64,000 nucleotides of DNA from Bradyrhizobium zhengyangense (GCF_022012435.1 NZ_JAKLUA010000017.1:62001-126000); one strand, 5' to 3'; shown: positions 1 to 8,618, numbered from the stretch's first letter. The notes: generated by a model not told the origin, from the letters alone. Translations and numbers: made by a program.

Positions 1-781
1 ACGTGCCCGCCGGCACGATGTGGACCACGCGATAGCCGTTCTCCCGCAACCACCGCAGGAAGTCCGGCATCATGGCCGCCGTGCGCGCCTGGGCATCGTG
101 GAACAGGATGATACCCTTGCGGGCGGCGGTTACGCGGTCGGTGATCAGCTTGAGTTCCTGCTCCGGCGTCATGTCGTTCCAGTCGCTGGCCCAGAAATCG
201 GCGCCGAACACGACGATGCCCCGCTGCTCGAGCATGTCGAGCTGGGCCGGCGTGGACTCGAAATAGGGGAAGCGGAAGAACGGCGTCGACGGTGTCGTGG
301 TCGAGACCCCGTGCAACGCCTTCTCGTCGGAGGCGATGCCGTGGTCGATCTCGTACTTCGCCGTATCGGCCGGGATCCGCGCCATGTACGGATGCGACCA
401 GGTGTGGTGACCGATGGTGTGCCCCTCGCGCGCGATACGCTTGACGAGATCAGGGAATTCGGTGGCGCTCCGACCGACCAGGAAGAAGGTCGCGCGCACG
501 CATTCCTGCGCCAGCGCCGCCAGCACCTTGTTGGTCGAGGGCGGACGCGGACCGTCGTCAAAGGTCAGCACCACCTCGTGATCTTCAAGCGGCAGCGTCT
601 GCGGAAAGCTCTTCAAGCCGACGCGTGGCGTCGACTTGGCATCGACGCTCAGGACCCGCGAGGTGCCGAGCGCATCGCTTCGGGGGCAATCAGCCGCCCG
701 GGCCGAGCCGATCACGGTGAGGCCGGCGAGAGCCAGGCTCGTCGCGATCGAGATCCATTTCGGCCGGTACATATTTGCCAT
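1..781 (-). CDS. Polysaccharide deacetylase (NodB-homology), partial at window edge
   Basis: A secreted or periplasmic carbohydrate esterase that would remove N- or O-acetyl groups from a polysaccharide; the substrate cannot be told. Reading from 781 (ATG; a second in-frame ATG lies at 772) gives a signal peptide of about 29 residues ending SARA, then the NodB fold. The metal-binding motif TFDDGP is at about residues 73-78 and HTWSHP at about 126-131, followed by the motif-3-like RFPYFE and the late ILFHDAQ. The frame is open to base 1, so the last residues lie outside the window. It diverges from mgtE with about 77 bp between the starts. Family is secure; NodB-type nodulation function is not implied, because no nod genes are near. 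Confidence 0.9.
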   Translation of the reverse strand, partial: MANMYRPKWISIATSLALAGLTVIGSARAADCPRSDALGTSRVLSVDAKSTPRVGLKSFPQTLPLEDHEVVLTFDDGPRPPSTNKVLAALAQECVRATFFLVGRSATEFPDLVKRIAREGHTIGHHTWSHPYMARIPADTAKYEIDHGIASDEKALHGVSTTTPSTPFFRFPYFESTPAQLDMLEQRGIVVFGADFWASDWNDMTPEQELKLITDRVTAARKGIILFHDAQARTAAMMPDFLRWLRENGYRVVHIVPAGT

Positions 782-858
782 TGCGCTTGCGATTGTCTTG
801 TGGGTATTGCGGGACCGTCAGCCCCAACCATCAACCTGTCAAACGGCGAGGCGTTCCC

Positions 859-2280
859 ATGGATGAACAGATCGATGGCGCTGCTTCCGCCGAGACATTG
901 GTACTCGACCACGTCCCCATGCGCAATGAAGACGGCGAAATCAGGCATGAATTCGTCGAGGAAATTGCCCACGCGATCGAGGCCGGCGATAGCGCTACGC
1001 TACGTGCCTGCATCGCCGATCTGCACGAGGCCGACCTCGGTGATCTCATCGCGGCGCTCGCGCCCGACAACCGGGTCCGCCTGGTCGAGCTGACCGGCGC
1101 CGACTTCGACTTTTCCGCGCTGAACGAGGTCGACGAGGCCGTTCGCGAGGAAATCCTCGACGAATTGCCGGCGGAAACGGTAGCCGAGGGTGTCCGCGAG
1201 CTCGAGTCCGACGATGCAGTCGAGCTGCTCGAAACTCTCGACGAGCAGGAGCAGGAGGAGATCCTCGAGAAGCTGCCGCTCAAGGAGCGTGTCGCGCTCG
1301 AGCGCAGCCTGCTGTATCCGGAAAACTCCGCCGGCCGGCGCATGCAGACCGAGTTCATCGCCGTGCCGCAGGATTTCACCGTCGGGCAGGCGATCGACTA
1401 CATGCGCGACACGCCCGATCTGCCGGACCGCTTCTACGAGATCTATGTCGTCGACAAGGACCAGCACTGGCAGGGCGCGGTTCCGCTCGACGTGCTCCTG
1501 CGCGCACGCCGCCCGGTGCCGCTGACCGAGTTGACCGACGAGGATCGCCGCCGCGTCTCCGTCCTGGAGGACCAGGAGGAGGTGGCTCGCATGTTCGGCA
1601 AGTACAATCTGGTCGCGGCTCCCGTGCTCGACACCCAGGACCGCCTCGTCGGCGTCATCACCGTCGACGATGTCGTCGACGTCATCGAGGAGGAGGCGGA
1701 CGAGGACCTCAAGGCGCTCGGCGGCGTCACCAGCGACGAAGAGCTGTCGGACACGTTTCTCACCATTGCGCGCGGCCGCTTCAACTGGCTGCTGATCAAC
1801 CTCGCCACCGCCTTCCTGGCGTCGTCTGTGCTCGGCCTGTTCGAGGGCCAGCTCGAGAAGATGGTGGCGCTCGCCGTGCTGGCGCCGATTGTCGCGAGCC
1901 AGGGCGGCAATGCCGCGACCCAGACCATGACGGTCGCAGTGCGCGCGCTCGCCACCCGCGAGCTCGGCTCCTCCAACGCCTGGCGCGTGGTGATCCGCGA
2001 GACGCTGGTCGGTCTCGTCAACGGCATTGGCTTCGCCGTGATCACGGGCATCGCCGCGGTAGCCTGGTTCAAGATCCCGGGCCTCGGAATCGTCATCGGG
2101 CTTGCGATCATCGTGAACCTCGTCGCCGGTGCGCTCGGCGGCATCCTGATCCCGATGGCGCTTGAACGCGTCAGGGCCGATCCGGCCGTGGCCTCGGGCA
2201 CGTTCGTGACGACGGTGACTGACGTGGTCGGCTTCTTCTCCTTCCTCGGCATCGCAACGCTGTGGTTCGGGTTGAAGTAG
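859..2280 (+). CDS. mgtE: Magnesium transporter MgtE
   Basis: Inner-membrane Mg2+ channel/transporter gated by cytosolic Mg2+. The 473-residue protein has the family order: an acidic N domain (about 30-130), a tandem CBS pair (about 140-260) and a C-terminal membrane domain with about five helices containing the conserved stretch ASQGGNAATQ. The start at 859 is chosen because the protein then begins MDEQIDG and a purine-rich GGCGAGGCG precedes it; an upstream in-frame start at 775 would add an unlikely leader. No Mg2+ riboswitch is evident in the short space to the divergent deacetylase gene. Length is normal for the family. Confidence 0.95.
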   Translation: MDEQIDGAASAETLVLDHVPMRNEDGEIRHEFVEEIAHAIEAGDSATLRACIADLHEADLGDLIAALAPDNRVRLVELTGADFDFSALNEVDEAVREEILDELPAETVAEGVRELESDDAVELLETLDEQEQEEILEKLPLKERVALERSLLYPENSAGRRMQTEFIAVPQDFTVGQAIDYMRDTPDLPDRFYEIYVVDKDQHWQGAVPLDVLLRARRPVPLTELTDEDRRRVSVLEDQEEVARMFGKYNLVAAPVLDTQDRLVGVITVDDVVDVIEEEADEDLKALGGVTSDEELSDTFLTIARGRFNWLLINLATAFLASSVLGLFEGQLEKMVALAVLAPIVASQGGNAATQTMTVAVRALATRELGSSNAWRVVIRETLVGLVNGIGFAVITGIAAVAWFKIPGLGIVIGLAIIVNLVAGALGGILIPMALERVRADPAVASGTFVTTVTDVVGFFSFLGIATLWFGLK

Positions 2281-2368
2281 GTCTTGTCTGCCGGGCTGCT
2301 GGCTACCGACTCGCGTCTTTAATTCGACCTTAAGCGACCTCCCGCATGATTCCCTCGCGCTTGGGGGA

Positions 2369-2695
2369 ATGAGCATGCGGTTGCGGCTGAAGGCGGACGG
2401 ACGGGTCGTTGAGTTGCGGGATGGGCAGGAGCTTCCAGTTCAGCCGTTTTCCGTCCAGCCGGTCCAGTCTGCGGTCGAGACTCCGCCGGCGGAAGCCGGC
2501 GCACTCGGGGTGCGCGATTTGCGCCGGCGCGCCTGTCTGACCCAGATGGAGTTTGCCGCCAAGCTTGGCGTGCCCGTCGAGACCATCCGCAATTGGGAGC
2601 AGGGCAAGCGCGCTCCGCGCGGACCCGCCCGCGCGCTGCTGGCCGTGATCGCGCATGCGCCTGACACGGTCTTCCAGGCGCTCGCCAAAGCCTGA
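2369..2695 (+). CDS. Small XRE-like helix-turn-helix protein
   Basis: A 108-residue protein with a helix-turn-helix in its second half (about residues 50-104): the segments LTQMEFAAKLGVPVETIRNW and EQGKRAPRGPA form a typical XRE/Cro turn and recognition helix. The first half has no recognisable fold. The start is preceded by TTGGGGGA. It is probably a DNA-binding regulator, or the antitoxin-like half of a pair, but no toxin-sized gene adjoins it. The next gene is an aldo/keto reductase 120 bp downstream. Target unknown. Confidence 0.8.
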   Translation: MSMRLRLKADGRVVELRDGQELPVQPFSVQPVQSAVETPPAEAGALGVRDLRRRACLTQMEFAAKLGVPVETIRNWEQGKRAPRGPARALLAVIAHAPDTVFQALAKA

Positions 2696-2817
2696 CGTCA
2701 GCATTGCGGCTGAAGATACGCATCCACAGCCAGTCTCGTCCGTTGCACTCTGGCGGACCAGGTCCATAATGACGGCGTTGACGACTCCCGGGGCTGCCGC
2801 AACAGAGAGGATTCCTC

Positions 2818-3636
2818 ATGCTGTTCGTCGAGGCCAATGGCGCGAAAATCCCGGCGATCGGGCTCGGGACCTGGGAGCTGAGCGGCCGGACCTGCGCCCG
2901 CGTGGTCGAGCAGGCGCTGCGGCTCGGCTACCGTCATATCGATACCGCCCAGGTCTATGACAATGAGCGCGAGGTCGGCGACGGATTGCGCGCCTCCGGC
3001 GTGCGCCGCGACGACGTCTTTGTCACCACCAAGGTCTGGACCAACCATTTCGCGCCCCACGATCTCGAACGGTCGATCAAGGAGAGCCTGGTGCACTTGA
3101 GGCTTCCCCAGGTCGACCTCGTACTGTTGCACTGGCCGAATCCGCACGTACCGCTTGAGGAGACGATGGGCGCACTGGCGCATGCCAAGCGCATGGGCCT
3201 CACGCGCCACATCGGCGTCTCCAATTTCACGGTGGCGTTGATCGAGCAGGCGGTCGCCCTGTCAAGCGAGCCGCTGGTCTGCAACCAGGTCGAATATCAT
3301 CCCTATCTCGACCAGGCGAAGGTGAGGGCGGCCTGCGACCGGCACGGGATGGCGCTCGTTGCCTACAGCCCGATCGCCAAGGGCCGCATCAAGTCCGACC
3401 AGACGCTCGTGGACATCGGCCACGCCCATCGCAAGACGCCGGCGCAGATCTGCCTGCGCTGGCTCGTGCAACAGAATGTCGCTGCCATTCCCAGAACCTC
3501 GCGTGTCGAACGTCTGTCGGAAAACATCGAGATCTTCGATTTCGAGCTCTCGGATGACGAGATGGCGGCGATCGCCGCACTGGCCAGTCCCAGGGGGCGC
3601 CTGACCGATTTCGGCTTCGCGCCGAAATGGGATTGA
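2818..3636 (+). CDS. Aldo/keto reductase (AKR, 2,5-diketogluconate reductase type)
   Basis: NAD(P)H-dependent cytosolic reductase of carbonyl compounds. The 272-residue (beta/alpha)8 protein carries the complete AKR tetrad: Asp42 and Tyr47 in HIDTAQVYDNE, Lys72 in VTTKVW and His105 in LLHWPNP. The later motifs GVSNF and CNQVEYHP are also present. A Shine-Dalgarno-like GAGAGG precedes the ATG. Length and motifs fit the bacterial AKR5-like group (methylglyoxal, diketogluconate and similar substrates). The actual substrate cannot be read from sequence, and neighbours do not define a pathway. Confidence 0.92.
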   Translation: MLFVEANGAKIPAIGLGTWELSGRTCARVVEQALRLGYRHIDTAQVYDNEREVGDGLRASGVRRDDVFVTTKVWTNHFAPHDLERSIKESLVHLRLPQVDLVLLHWPNPHVPLEETMGALAHAKRMGLTRHIGVSNFTVALIEQAVALSSEPLVCNQVEYHPYLDQAKVRAACDRHGMALVAYSPIAKGRIKSDQTLVDIGHAHRKTPAQICLRWLVQQNVAAIPRTSRVERLSENIEIFDFELSDDEMAAIAALASPRGRLTDFGFAPKWD

Positions 3637-3685
3637 GGGGGAAGTTGGGTATGCTAGGAGCAGGGCGGCAACCCAAGATCGGGCG

Positions 3686-4609
3686 ATGGAACTGCGGAAG
3701 ATCATCCGGACGGACATTGCGGCGTCGGCGATCGCGCATCTGACGCTGGTCGCGCTGATCATCGTGATCAGCGAGGTCCATCCATTTCATTCCGCGCCGC
3801 CCGAGACCGTTGCGGTCGACATCGTCACGCCGGAGCAGGTGAAGCAGGAAGAGGCCAAGGCGGAGGAAAAGGCCGAGGAAAAGGCCGAGGAAAAGGCCAA
3901 GGAGAAGCCGCCCGAGCCGCTCCCTGACCTGAAGCTGCCGAAGCTCGACTTCACCGATAAGGACAAGCCGGACACATCGCATAAGCCTGCGGCCAAGGAG
4001 AAGGCGCCGCCTCAGCAGAAGCAGGCCTCGCGCGAGACGCAACAGAAGCAACCACAGCCTCCGCCGTCGCAGGCGGCAAAGCAGGAAGAGGCCTATGCGC
4101 AGCCGCAACCTCAGCAATCTCAGATGCAGCAGCCGCCGCCCGCAATGTCGCAGCCGCAGGCCGCCCCTCCGGCCTATCAGCCACCCGAGCCCGATGTCAC
4201 CATCAAGTATGGCGTGATGCTGGGCTTGCCGCCCGAACTGCCGCCCGCGCCGAAAGACGCCCCAAAGGATGATGGCGGCGATGCCAAGGATTCGATCGCC
4301 GCCAAGCTGCCGCCGGAGGTCGTTGCCGAGCTTCGGCGTCACCTCAGAAGCTGTTCGAAACTGCCCGCGGGCGTCGCGCCGACCGATGCCGTTCGCATCA
4401 GGCTGCGCGTGGTGATGGCCACCGACGGCACGCTGGCGCGCGAGCCGATCCTGATTGAGGCGCCGCCGTCGGCGAAGGGCGTGGCCATCGTGAAATCAGC
4501 GATAAGCGCGACGCAAGCCTGCCAGCCCTACAAGATGTTGCCCGTCGACAAGTACGAGGAATGGAAGGTGATGGACCTTTCGTTCACGCCGCGGGATTTC
4601 GGCTCGTAG
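3686..4609 (+). CDS. TolA/TonB-like energy-transducing envelope protein
   Basis: A 307-residue protein with the TolA/TonB plan: a short cytosolic N-terminus, one membrane helix (about 9-29), a long charged and Pro/Gln-rich periplasmic linker, and a C-terminal globular domain (about 205-307) with a pair of cysteines (RSCSKLP and TQACQPYK) as in alphaproteobacterial TolA. The linker includes the repeat EEKAEEKAEEKA, encoded by 12-bp tandem units. It stands alone rather than in a tolQRAB operon, so it could be a second TolA/TonB-type protein. Its 3' end overlaps the convergent DUF599 gene by 26 bp. Confidence 0.75.
   Translation: MELRKIIRTDIAASAIAHLTLVALIIVISEVHPFHSAPPETVAVDIVTPEQVKQEEAKAEEKAEEKAEEKAKEKPPEPLPDLKLPKLDFTDKDKPDTSHKPAAKEKAPPQQKQASRETQQKQPQPPPSQAAKQEEAYAQPQPQQSQMQQPPPAMSQPQAAPPAYQPPEPDVTIKYGVMLGLPPELPPAPKDAPKDDGGDAKDSIAAKLPPEVVAELRRHLRSCSKLPAGVAPTDAVRIRLRVVMATDGTLAREPILIEAPPSAKGVAIVKSAISATQACQPYKMLPVDKYEEWKVMDLSFTPRDFGS
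3857..3904 (+). repeat. Four tandem 12-bp units inside the TolA-like gene
   Basis: Four consecutive 12-bp units (aaggcggaggaa, aaggccgaggaa twice, aaggccaaggag) encode the KAEE/KAEE/KAEE/KAKE stretch of the periplasmic linker. Being a multiple of three, gain or loss of a unit would change linker length without breaking the frame. Confidence 0.85.
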
Positions 4610-5303
4610 TCGTCGCGTGCGGCACCTCCGGCGCCATTGCGGCCCATGCACTGGACGCGAACTGCCGCCGCCATGTCACGACCACTACCGCGGCCGTGGT
4701 CACGAACAGCACCCAGGGACTGACGAACCAGCCGAGATAGCCGAGTGCGAAGAAGAAGGCGCGCTGGCCGCGGTTGAAATGGCGGCCGGCGGATTCGAAC
4801 ACGCGTGTGGTGCGCACGACATGGGCCTCGGCCTCCGGCGTGTCGCGCTGCGAGGCCGGCGGCATGCCGCCGTAGAGGATGGCGACATAGTTGAACAGCC
4901 GATAGGCCCAGGCGAATTTGAAGAAGGCGTAGACGCAGATCAGCACGAGGCCGACGCATTTCAGCTCCCACATTGCCGGCGAGGTGCTGAGATCGATCGG
5001 CAGCTTGCCCAGGATCGTGATGGCATCGTTGGTGGCGTGCAGCAGCGCGAGCGTGCCGCCGAGCGCGAACAGGCTGGTGGAGGCGAAGAAGGCGGTGCCG
5101 TTCTGGAGCGAGGCCATGATCTGCATGTCGACCATGCGGGCCTCGCGGTCGAGCAGGCGGCGCACCCAGACCTCGCGGTAGCGATTCATCCGGGCCGACA
5201 GGCTGTCGCTGCCATAGGCGGAATGCTCGAGAGTTACGGCATAGACCAGCCACTCGATAATGAAGAAGCCGACGGCGGTGATGTCGACCCAATGCCTGCT
5301 CAT
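4584..5303 (-). CDS. DUF599 family integral membrane protein
   Basis: A 239-residue membrane protein matching the DUF599 family, whose function is not established. Features seen: an N-terminal membrane helix (VGFFIIEWLVYAVTL), the family-typical R-E-V-W-V-R-R-L-L and D-x-Q-I-M-A-S-L-Q-N-G segments, two or three further helices, and a C-terminal helix pair ending VLFVTTAAVVVVTWRR. The start at 5303 is preferred over one 33 bp upstream because GAGGAGAG precedes it at good spacing. It converges with the TolA-like gene and overlaps it by 26 bp. Confidence 0.85.
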   Translation of the reverse strand: MSRHWVDITAVGFFIIEWLVYAVTLEHSAYGSDSLSARMNRYREVWVRRLLDREARMVDMQIMASLQNGTAFFASTSLFALGGTLALLHATNDAITILGKLPIDLSTSPAMWELKCVGLVLICVYAFFKFAWAYRLFNYVAILYGGMPPASQRDTPEAEAHVVRTTRVFESAGRHFNRGQRAFFFALGYLGWFVSPWVLFVTTAAVVVVTWRRQFASSAWAAMAPEVPHATTTSRNPAA

Positions 5304-5424
5304 GTCACTCTCCTCGCGAGCCATCACGATTGCCATGCATGGTGGGGGGCGGCAACGATTGATTGGCGGCGGACGATGGCGTTAAAAGCAGCCGCACAGA
5401 CGGACTTATGGAAGGACCACGGAC

Positions 5425-6087
5425 ATGGCAGCGCTCAAGCTCGCAATCGGTAACAAGAACTACTCGTCATGGTCGATGCGGCCCTGGCTTGCGCTGCGCG
5501 CCAACGACATCCCGTTCGTGGAGACCGTGATCCCGCTCTACACCGACGATCCCGCGGACAAGGAGCAGATTCTGTCCTTTAGCCGCGCCGGCAAGGTACC
5601 GGTGCTGGTCGACGGCGACATCACGGTGTGGGATTCGCTGGCGATCATCGAGTACATCGCCGAGCGCTATCCGGAGAAGAAGCTGTGGCCCGACGACGTT
5701 GCCGCGCGCGCGTTTGCCCGTTCGGTGTGCGCCGAGATGCATTCCGGCTTCATGGCCCTGCGCAGCGAATGCGGCATGAACCTGCACCGTCCGGTGCGGC
5801 CCGTGACGCTGTCGGCGGACGCCAAGGCCAATGTCGCGCGCGTGCAGGAGATCTGGCGCACATGTCTGACCCGCTACGGCGCCGGCGGGCCGTTCCTGTT
5901 CGGCCGCTTCGGCGCGGCCGACGCGATGTACGCCCCGGTGGTGCATCGCTTCCGCACCTACGCCATCGAAGTCACGCCGGAGACCAAGGCCTATATGGAT
6001 ACGATGATGGCGATGCCGGCGTTCCAGGAATGGACCCGCGACGGTCTCGCCGAAACACTTGTCATCGAAAAGTTCGAGAACGTGTAG
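5425..6087 (+). CDS. Glutathione S-transferase family protein
   Basis: A 220-residue cytosolic GST. The N-terminal thioredoxin-like domain (about 1-85) contains NYSSWSMRPWLALR, the active-site loop with the catalytic Ser in the S-x-W-S-M-R-P context typical of zeta/YfcF-like bacterial GSTs, the cis-Pro segment GKVPVLVDGD, and W-D-S-L-A-I-I-E-Y-I-A. An all-helical C domain follows (about 95-210). The substrate is unknown. It is separated by 82 bp from the broken YidB-like gene. Confidence 0.9.
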   Translation: MAALKLAIGNKNYSSWSMRPWLALRANDIPFVETVIPLYTDDPADKEQILSFSRAGKVPVLVDGDITVWDSLAIIEYIAERYPEKKLWPDDVAARAFARSVCAEMHSGFMALRSECGMNLHRPVRPVTLSADAKANVARVQEIWRTCLTRYGAGGPFLFGRFGAADAMYAPVVHRFRTYAIEVTPETKAYMDTMMAMPAFQEWTRDGLAETLVIEKFENV

Positions 6088-6169
6088 CCGAGAATGTGAA
6101 TGGGCGCCGCTTGACGGCGTGCCGATCGGCGGCGCTCAATCATAGGGAACAACGAAAGAGGGGACGGCC

Positions 6170-6537
6170 ATGGGAATTCTGGACTCGCTGGAAACAATCC
6201 CGCACTGCGCAGCGCGCTTGGCCAGCTCGGCGCCGCCGTCCTGCCGGCCGTGCTGAGCGAGGTGATGGGCAGCAACAACCAGGGCGGCTTGGGCGCGATC
6301 GTCGCCAAGCTCCAGCAGGCGGGCCTCGGTGACCAGGTGAAGTCCTGGCTCGGCAATGGCCAGAACATGTCGATCTCGGCCGACCAGCTCCGCGCCGTGC
6401 TCGGCAACGACACCGTCCGCCAGCTCGCGGCGCGCTACAACATCCCGGTCGACGAGCTCGGCGAGATCCTGGCCCAGGAGCTGCCCAAGGCCGTGGACCA
6501 GGCAAGCCCGAACGGCCATCTGCCCCACGGCGCCTGA
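6170..6537 (+). pseudogene. YidB-like (DUF937) gene with a one-base frameshift near codon 9
   Basis: The ATG at 6170 opens MGILDSLE and then leaves frame, stopping at about 6256. Adding one base in the A run at 6192-6194 would restore a single 122-residue protein (MGILDSLEN-NPALRSALGQLG...), continuing to the stop at 6535-6537. The downstream frame carries the DUF937/YidB hallmarks: PAVLSEVMGSNNQGGLGAI, SWLGNGQNMSISADQL, LAARYNIPVDELGEILAQ and LPKAVDQ. As written, only a GTG-started fragment from 6250 could be made. The function of YidB proteins is unknown. This is either a sequencing or assembly slip in a short homopolymer or a recent mutation. Confidence 0.85.
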
Positions 6538-6740
6538 GAGGACCGCTTCCGGCGGTATCATCGGCCGCCGTTCGCCGGCTATCATCTTGAAAACACTGCG
6601 GGTTTGGCGTATTTGCCATGCCGGCATACTGCTGGCCAAAACGCCGCAGCGCGTGCTATAGGTCACACCGGGTTTTCAGCCGGTCCGTCGCAGTGGGACC
6701 TTGGGCACGGCCGGCGCTGTTTGAGTGATGGAGATGGGCG

Positions 6741-6932
6741 TTGAAGCATAAATTCCCCGTGGGAACGCGCGTATTGTTCACTGCTAGCAACGTCGCGCGC
6801 CCGGCTGCGAGTGGTTCCTACGAGATCATTCGCCTGCTGCCGACGGAAGGCGACGACTGCCAGTATCGGATCAAGAGCTCCACTGAGGCTTTCGAACGGG
6901 TCGCCAAGGAAAGCCAGCTCGCGCTCTCGTAA
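6741..6932 (+). CDS. Conserved small hypothetical protein with TTG start
   Basis: A 63-residue basic protein (KHKFPVGTRVLFTASN at the start, then SGSYEIIRLLPTEGDDCQYR, ending in KESQLALS). I recall similar short proteins in Bradyrhizobiaceae but no function. The pattern of short beta-prone segments (G-T-R-V, Y-E-I-I-R-L-L, C-Q-Y-R-I-K) could be a small SH3-like barrel; that is inference only. The start is TTG, chosen because GGAG sits seven bases before it and the nearby ATG at 6735 is out of frame. Confidence 0.65.
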   Translation: MKHKFPVGTRVLFTASNVARPAASGSYEIIRLLPTEGDDCQYRIKSSTEAFERVAKESQLALS

Positions 6933-7089
6933 TGCGCTGGCGCTCGCCACGCATTGACATCGCGGACGAATTTGCGCCGCTCGCCGTCAAAAGGCCCGCT
7001 TCGCCTCGGCAAGGTGGGCCGGGGGCAGTTGCCGACTCGCGGTGCTCGCTTGACCATCAGCTCTTTGCTCGCGTGAGGGGACATCGCGC

Positions 7090-8088
7090 ATGAACTGGGC
7101 ATGGGCCTCGTCGCTCGACCAAATCTGGCGCTCGCCATCCTTCCCGATGTGGATGACCCTGGCAGCCGCCGGCTTCTTCGGGTTGATCATGCTGATCACG
7201 CTGTTGCGCGCCGAGAAATCGGTCGCCAACGGCGCGCTGACTGTCATCACGCTGCTCTCGATCGGTATCGCGGTGGCCGCCACTATGCGCATCTATGGGC
7301 CAGTGGGGCAGGCGGCGCCGACCGAAGCCCGCACGCAAGCCACGGTGACCGCGACCCTCCCGGCGCTGGCCTGCCTCGACGACCTCGCCGGCGATGCCGT
7401 GGCCACCGGCTGTGAGAAGGCGCTGTTCGGCGCGCCTGACACGGCGGCCGCCGCCGTCGCCTATACGGCGGCCCGGATCGATCGGCTGACCGCGCTCGGC
7501 GATGCCCCGACCGCCGACAAAAGCCTGACGCTCGACACGAAGGTGCTGCGCAAGGCGCTGGAGCGTGATCGCTTCGGCCTCGTGGCGCAGGTGCTGGTCG
7601 CGCGCGACGGCTGCACCCAGTTCGATTGCGCCGCGTTCCGCTCGCTGACGGACCAGCAGCAGGTCGCTGCCAACATGGATTCCCATCTTTACGATCAGAT
7701 GGTCGCGCGCTACGCGCCGACTTGGAATTCGCCCGCAGCAGCGCCCGGAGCGCTGCCGCCCAACCCGATCGCGGCGCTGCCGCCATCGATGCCCACGGGC
7801 AAGCCGACCAATGCCGAGTTCCCGAGCGCCTCGTCGACCCCGCCGGTGAGCATCATGAGTCCGGAGCCGCCGACGGCGGCCACGCGCCAGCCGCCGCCCG
7901 CCAATGCGGCGGCAACACCGGCTGCGGCCCAACGTGCTCCGGCTGCGGCCTCGGCCCAGGCGGCCGCGCCCGCGGCACCGGCCGCGAGGAGGCCGTCCGC
8001 GCCGAAGGCCGCGCGAGCACCGGCCGCCGCACCGGTTCCGCTCGCACCGCCGCCGGGCGCGGCTCCCGCGGCTGCGGATAACGACTAG
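7090..8088 (+). CDS. Hypothetical membrane-anchored protein with Pro/Ala-rich tail
   Basis: I do not recognise this 332-residue protein. It has two N-terminal membrane helices (about 18-40 and 46-65), then a compact region (about 75-215) with four cysteines (ACLDD, TGCEKALFG, DGCTQFDC) and the segment SLTDQQQVAANMDSHLYDQM. A disordered tail rich in Pro and Ala follows (about 216-332). The topology suggests a periplasmic domain with possible disulfides on a cytoplasmic-membrane anchor. It lies upstream of the DUF1489 gene, 42 bp apart on the same strand. The Ala/Pro tail resembles a cell-wall-spanning linker. Confidence 0.75.
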   Translation: MNWAWASSLDQIWRSPSFPMWMTLAAAGFFGLIMLITLLRAEKSVANGALTVITLLSIGIAVAATMRIYGPVGQAAPTEARTQATVTATLPALACLDDLAGDAVATGCEKALFGAPDTAAAAVAYTAARIDRLTALGDAPTADKSLTLDTKVLRKALERDRFGLVAQVLVARDGCTQFDCAAFRSLTDQQQVAANMDSHLYDQMVARYAPTWNSPAAAPGALPPNPIAALPPSMPTGKPTNAEFPSASSTPPVSIMSPEPPTAATRQPPPANAAATPAAAQRAPAAASAQAAAPAAPAARRPSAPKAARAPAAAPVPLAPPPGAAPAAADND

Positions 8089-8130
8089 TTCGGCTTTGAA
8101 AACCCGGGCATGGCCCGCTAATGCTGGGTT

Positions 8131-8571
8131 ATGCCACTCCATCTGATCAAGCTTGCCGTCGGCTGCGACTCCGTCAAGGAATTGAAGGGGTGGGTCGCCG
8201 AACGGATGCAGACGGCCAAGAAAAAGGGCCTGCCGCAACACCACATCCATATCACCCGCATGGTGCCGAAGCGCGACGCCGAAATTCTCGCCGGCGGATC
8301 GCTCTATTGGGTCATCAAGGGCGAGATCGCCGCGCGTGAAAAGATCATCGGCATCGAGCCATTCCGCGACAAGGACGGCATCGGACGCTGCCGGATCGTG
8401 ATGCAGCCGAAGGTGGTCTCGGTGTCGCCGCGACCGATGCGCCCGTTCCAGGGCTGGCGTTATCTCACCGACGATTCCGTGCCGCCCGATCTCGGCAAGT
8501 CGGCCGCAGGCACCATCGCGGCGATGCCTGAGCCGATGCGGCGCGAACTGCGCGATCTCGGATTGCTCTGA
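8131..8571 (+). CDS. DUF1489 family protein
   Basis: A 146-residue protein matching DUF1489, an alphaproteobacterial family of unknown function. Typical segments: PLHLIKLAVGCDSVKEL at the N-terminus, TRMVPKRDAEIL, GGSLYWVIKGEI, RCRIVMQPKV, and RPFQGWRYL followed by DLG near the C-terminus. It is full length for the family. It shares strand and a 42-bp gap with the upstream membrane protein, so they may be cotranscribed. A 49-bp palindromic repeat begins inside its stop codon and may act as a terminator. Confidence 0.88.
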   Translation: MPLHLIKLAVGCDSVKELKGWVAERMQTAKKKGLPQHHIHITRMVPKRDAEILAGGSLYWVIKGEIAAREKIIGIEPFRDKDGIGRCRIVMQPKVVSVSPRPMRPFQGWRYLTDDSVPPDLGKSAAGTIAAMPEPMRRELRDLGLL

Positions 8572-8618
8572 GCATGGTCCGGAAAAGTGCGCGGCGGTTT
8601 TCCGGAAAGATCATGCTC
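8570..8618. repeat. 49-bp imperfect palindrome between convergent genes
   Basis: The outer arms GAGCATG and CATGCTC pair, as do inner arms TCCGGAAAA and TTTTCCGGA, around a CG-rich centre. It starts within the DUF1489 stop codon and lies before the 3' end of panC. I recall near-identical palindromes dispersed through Bradyrhizobium and Rhodopseudomonas intergenic regions. It could serve as a terminator for both converging genes. Confidence 0.8.

Noticed and set aside
20..1093. 357-codon plus-strand frame opposite the polysaccharide deacetylase
   Set aside because: The minus strand encodes all NodB-fold motifs; the plus-strand product is His/Arg-rich with no family.
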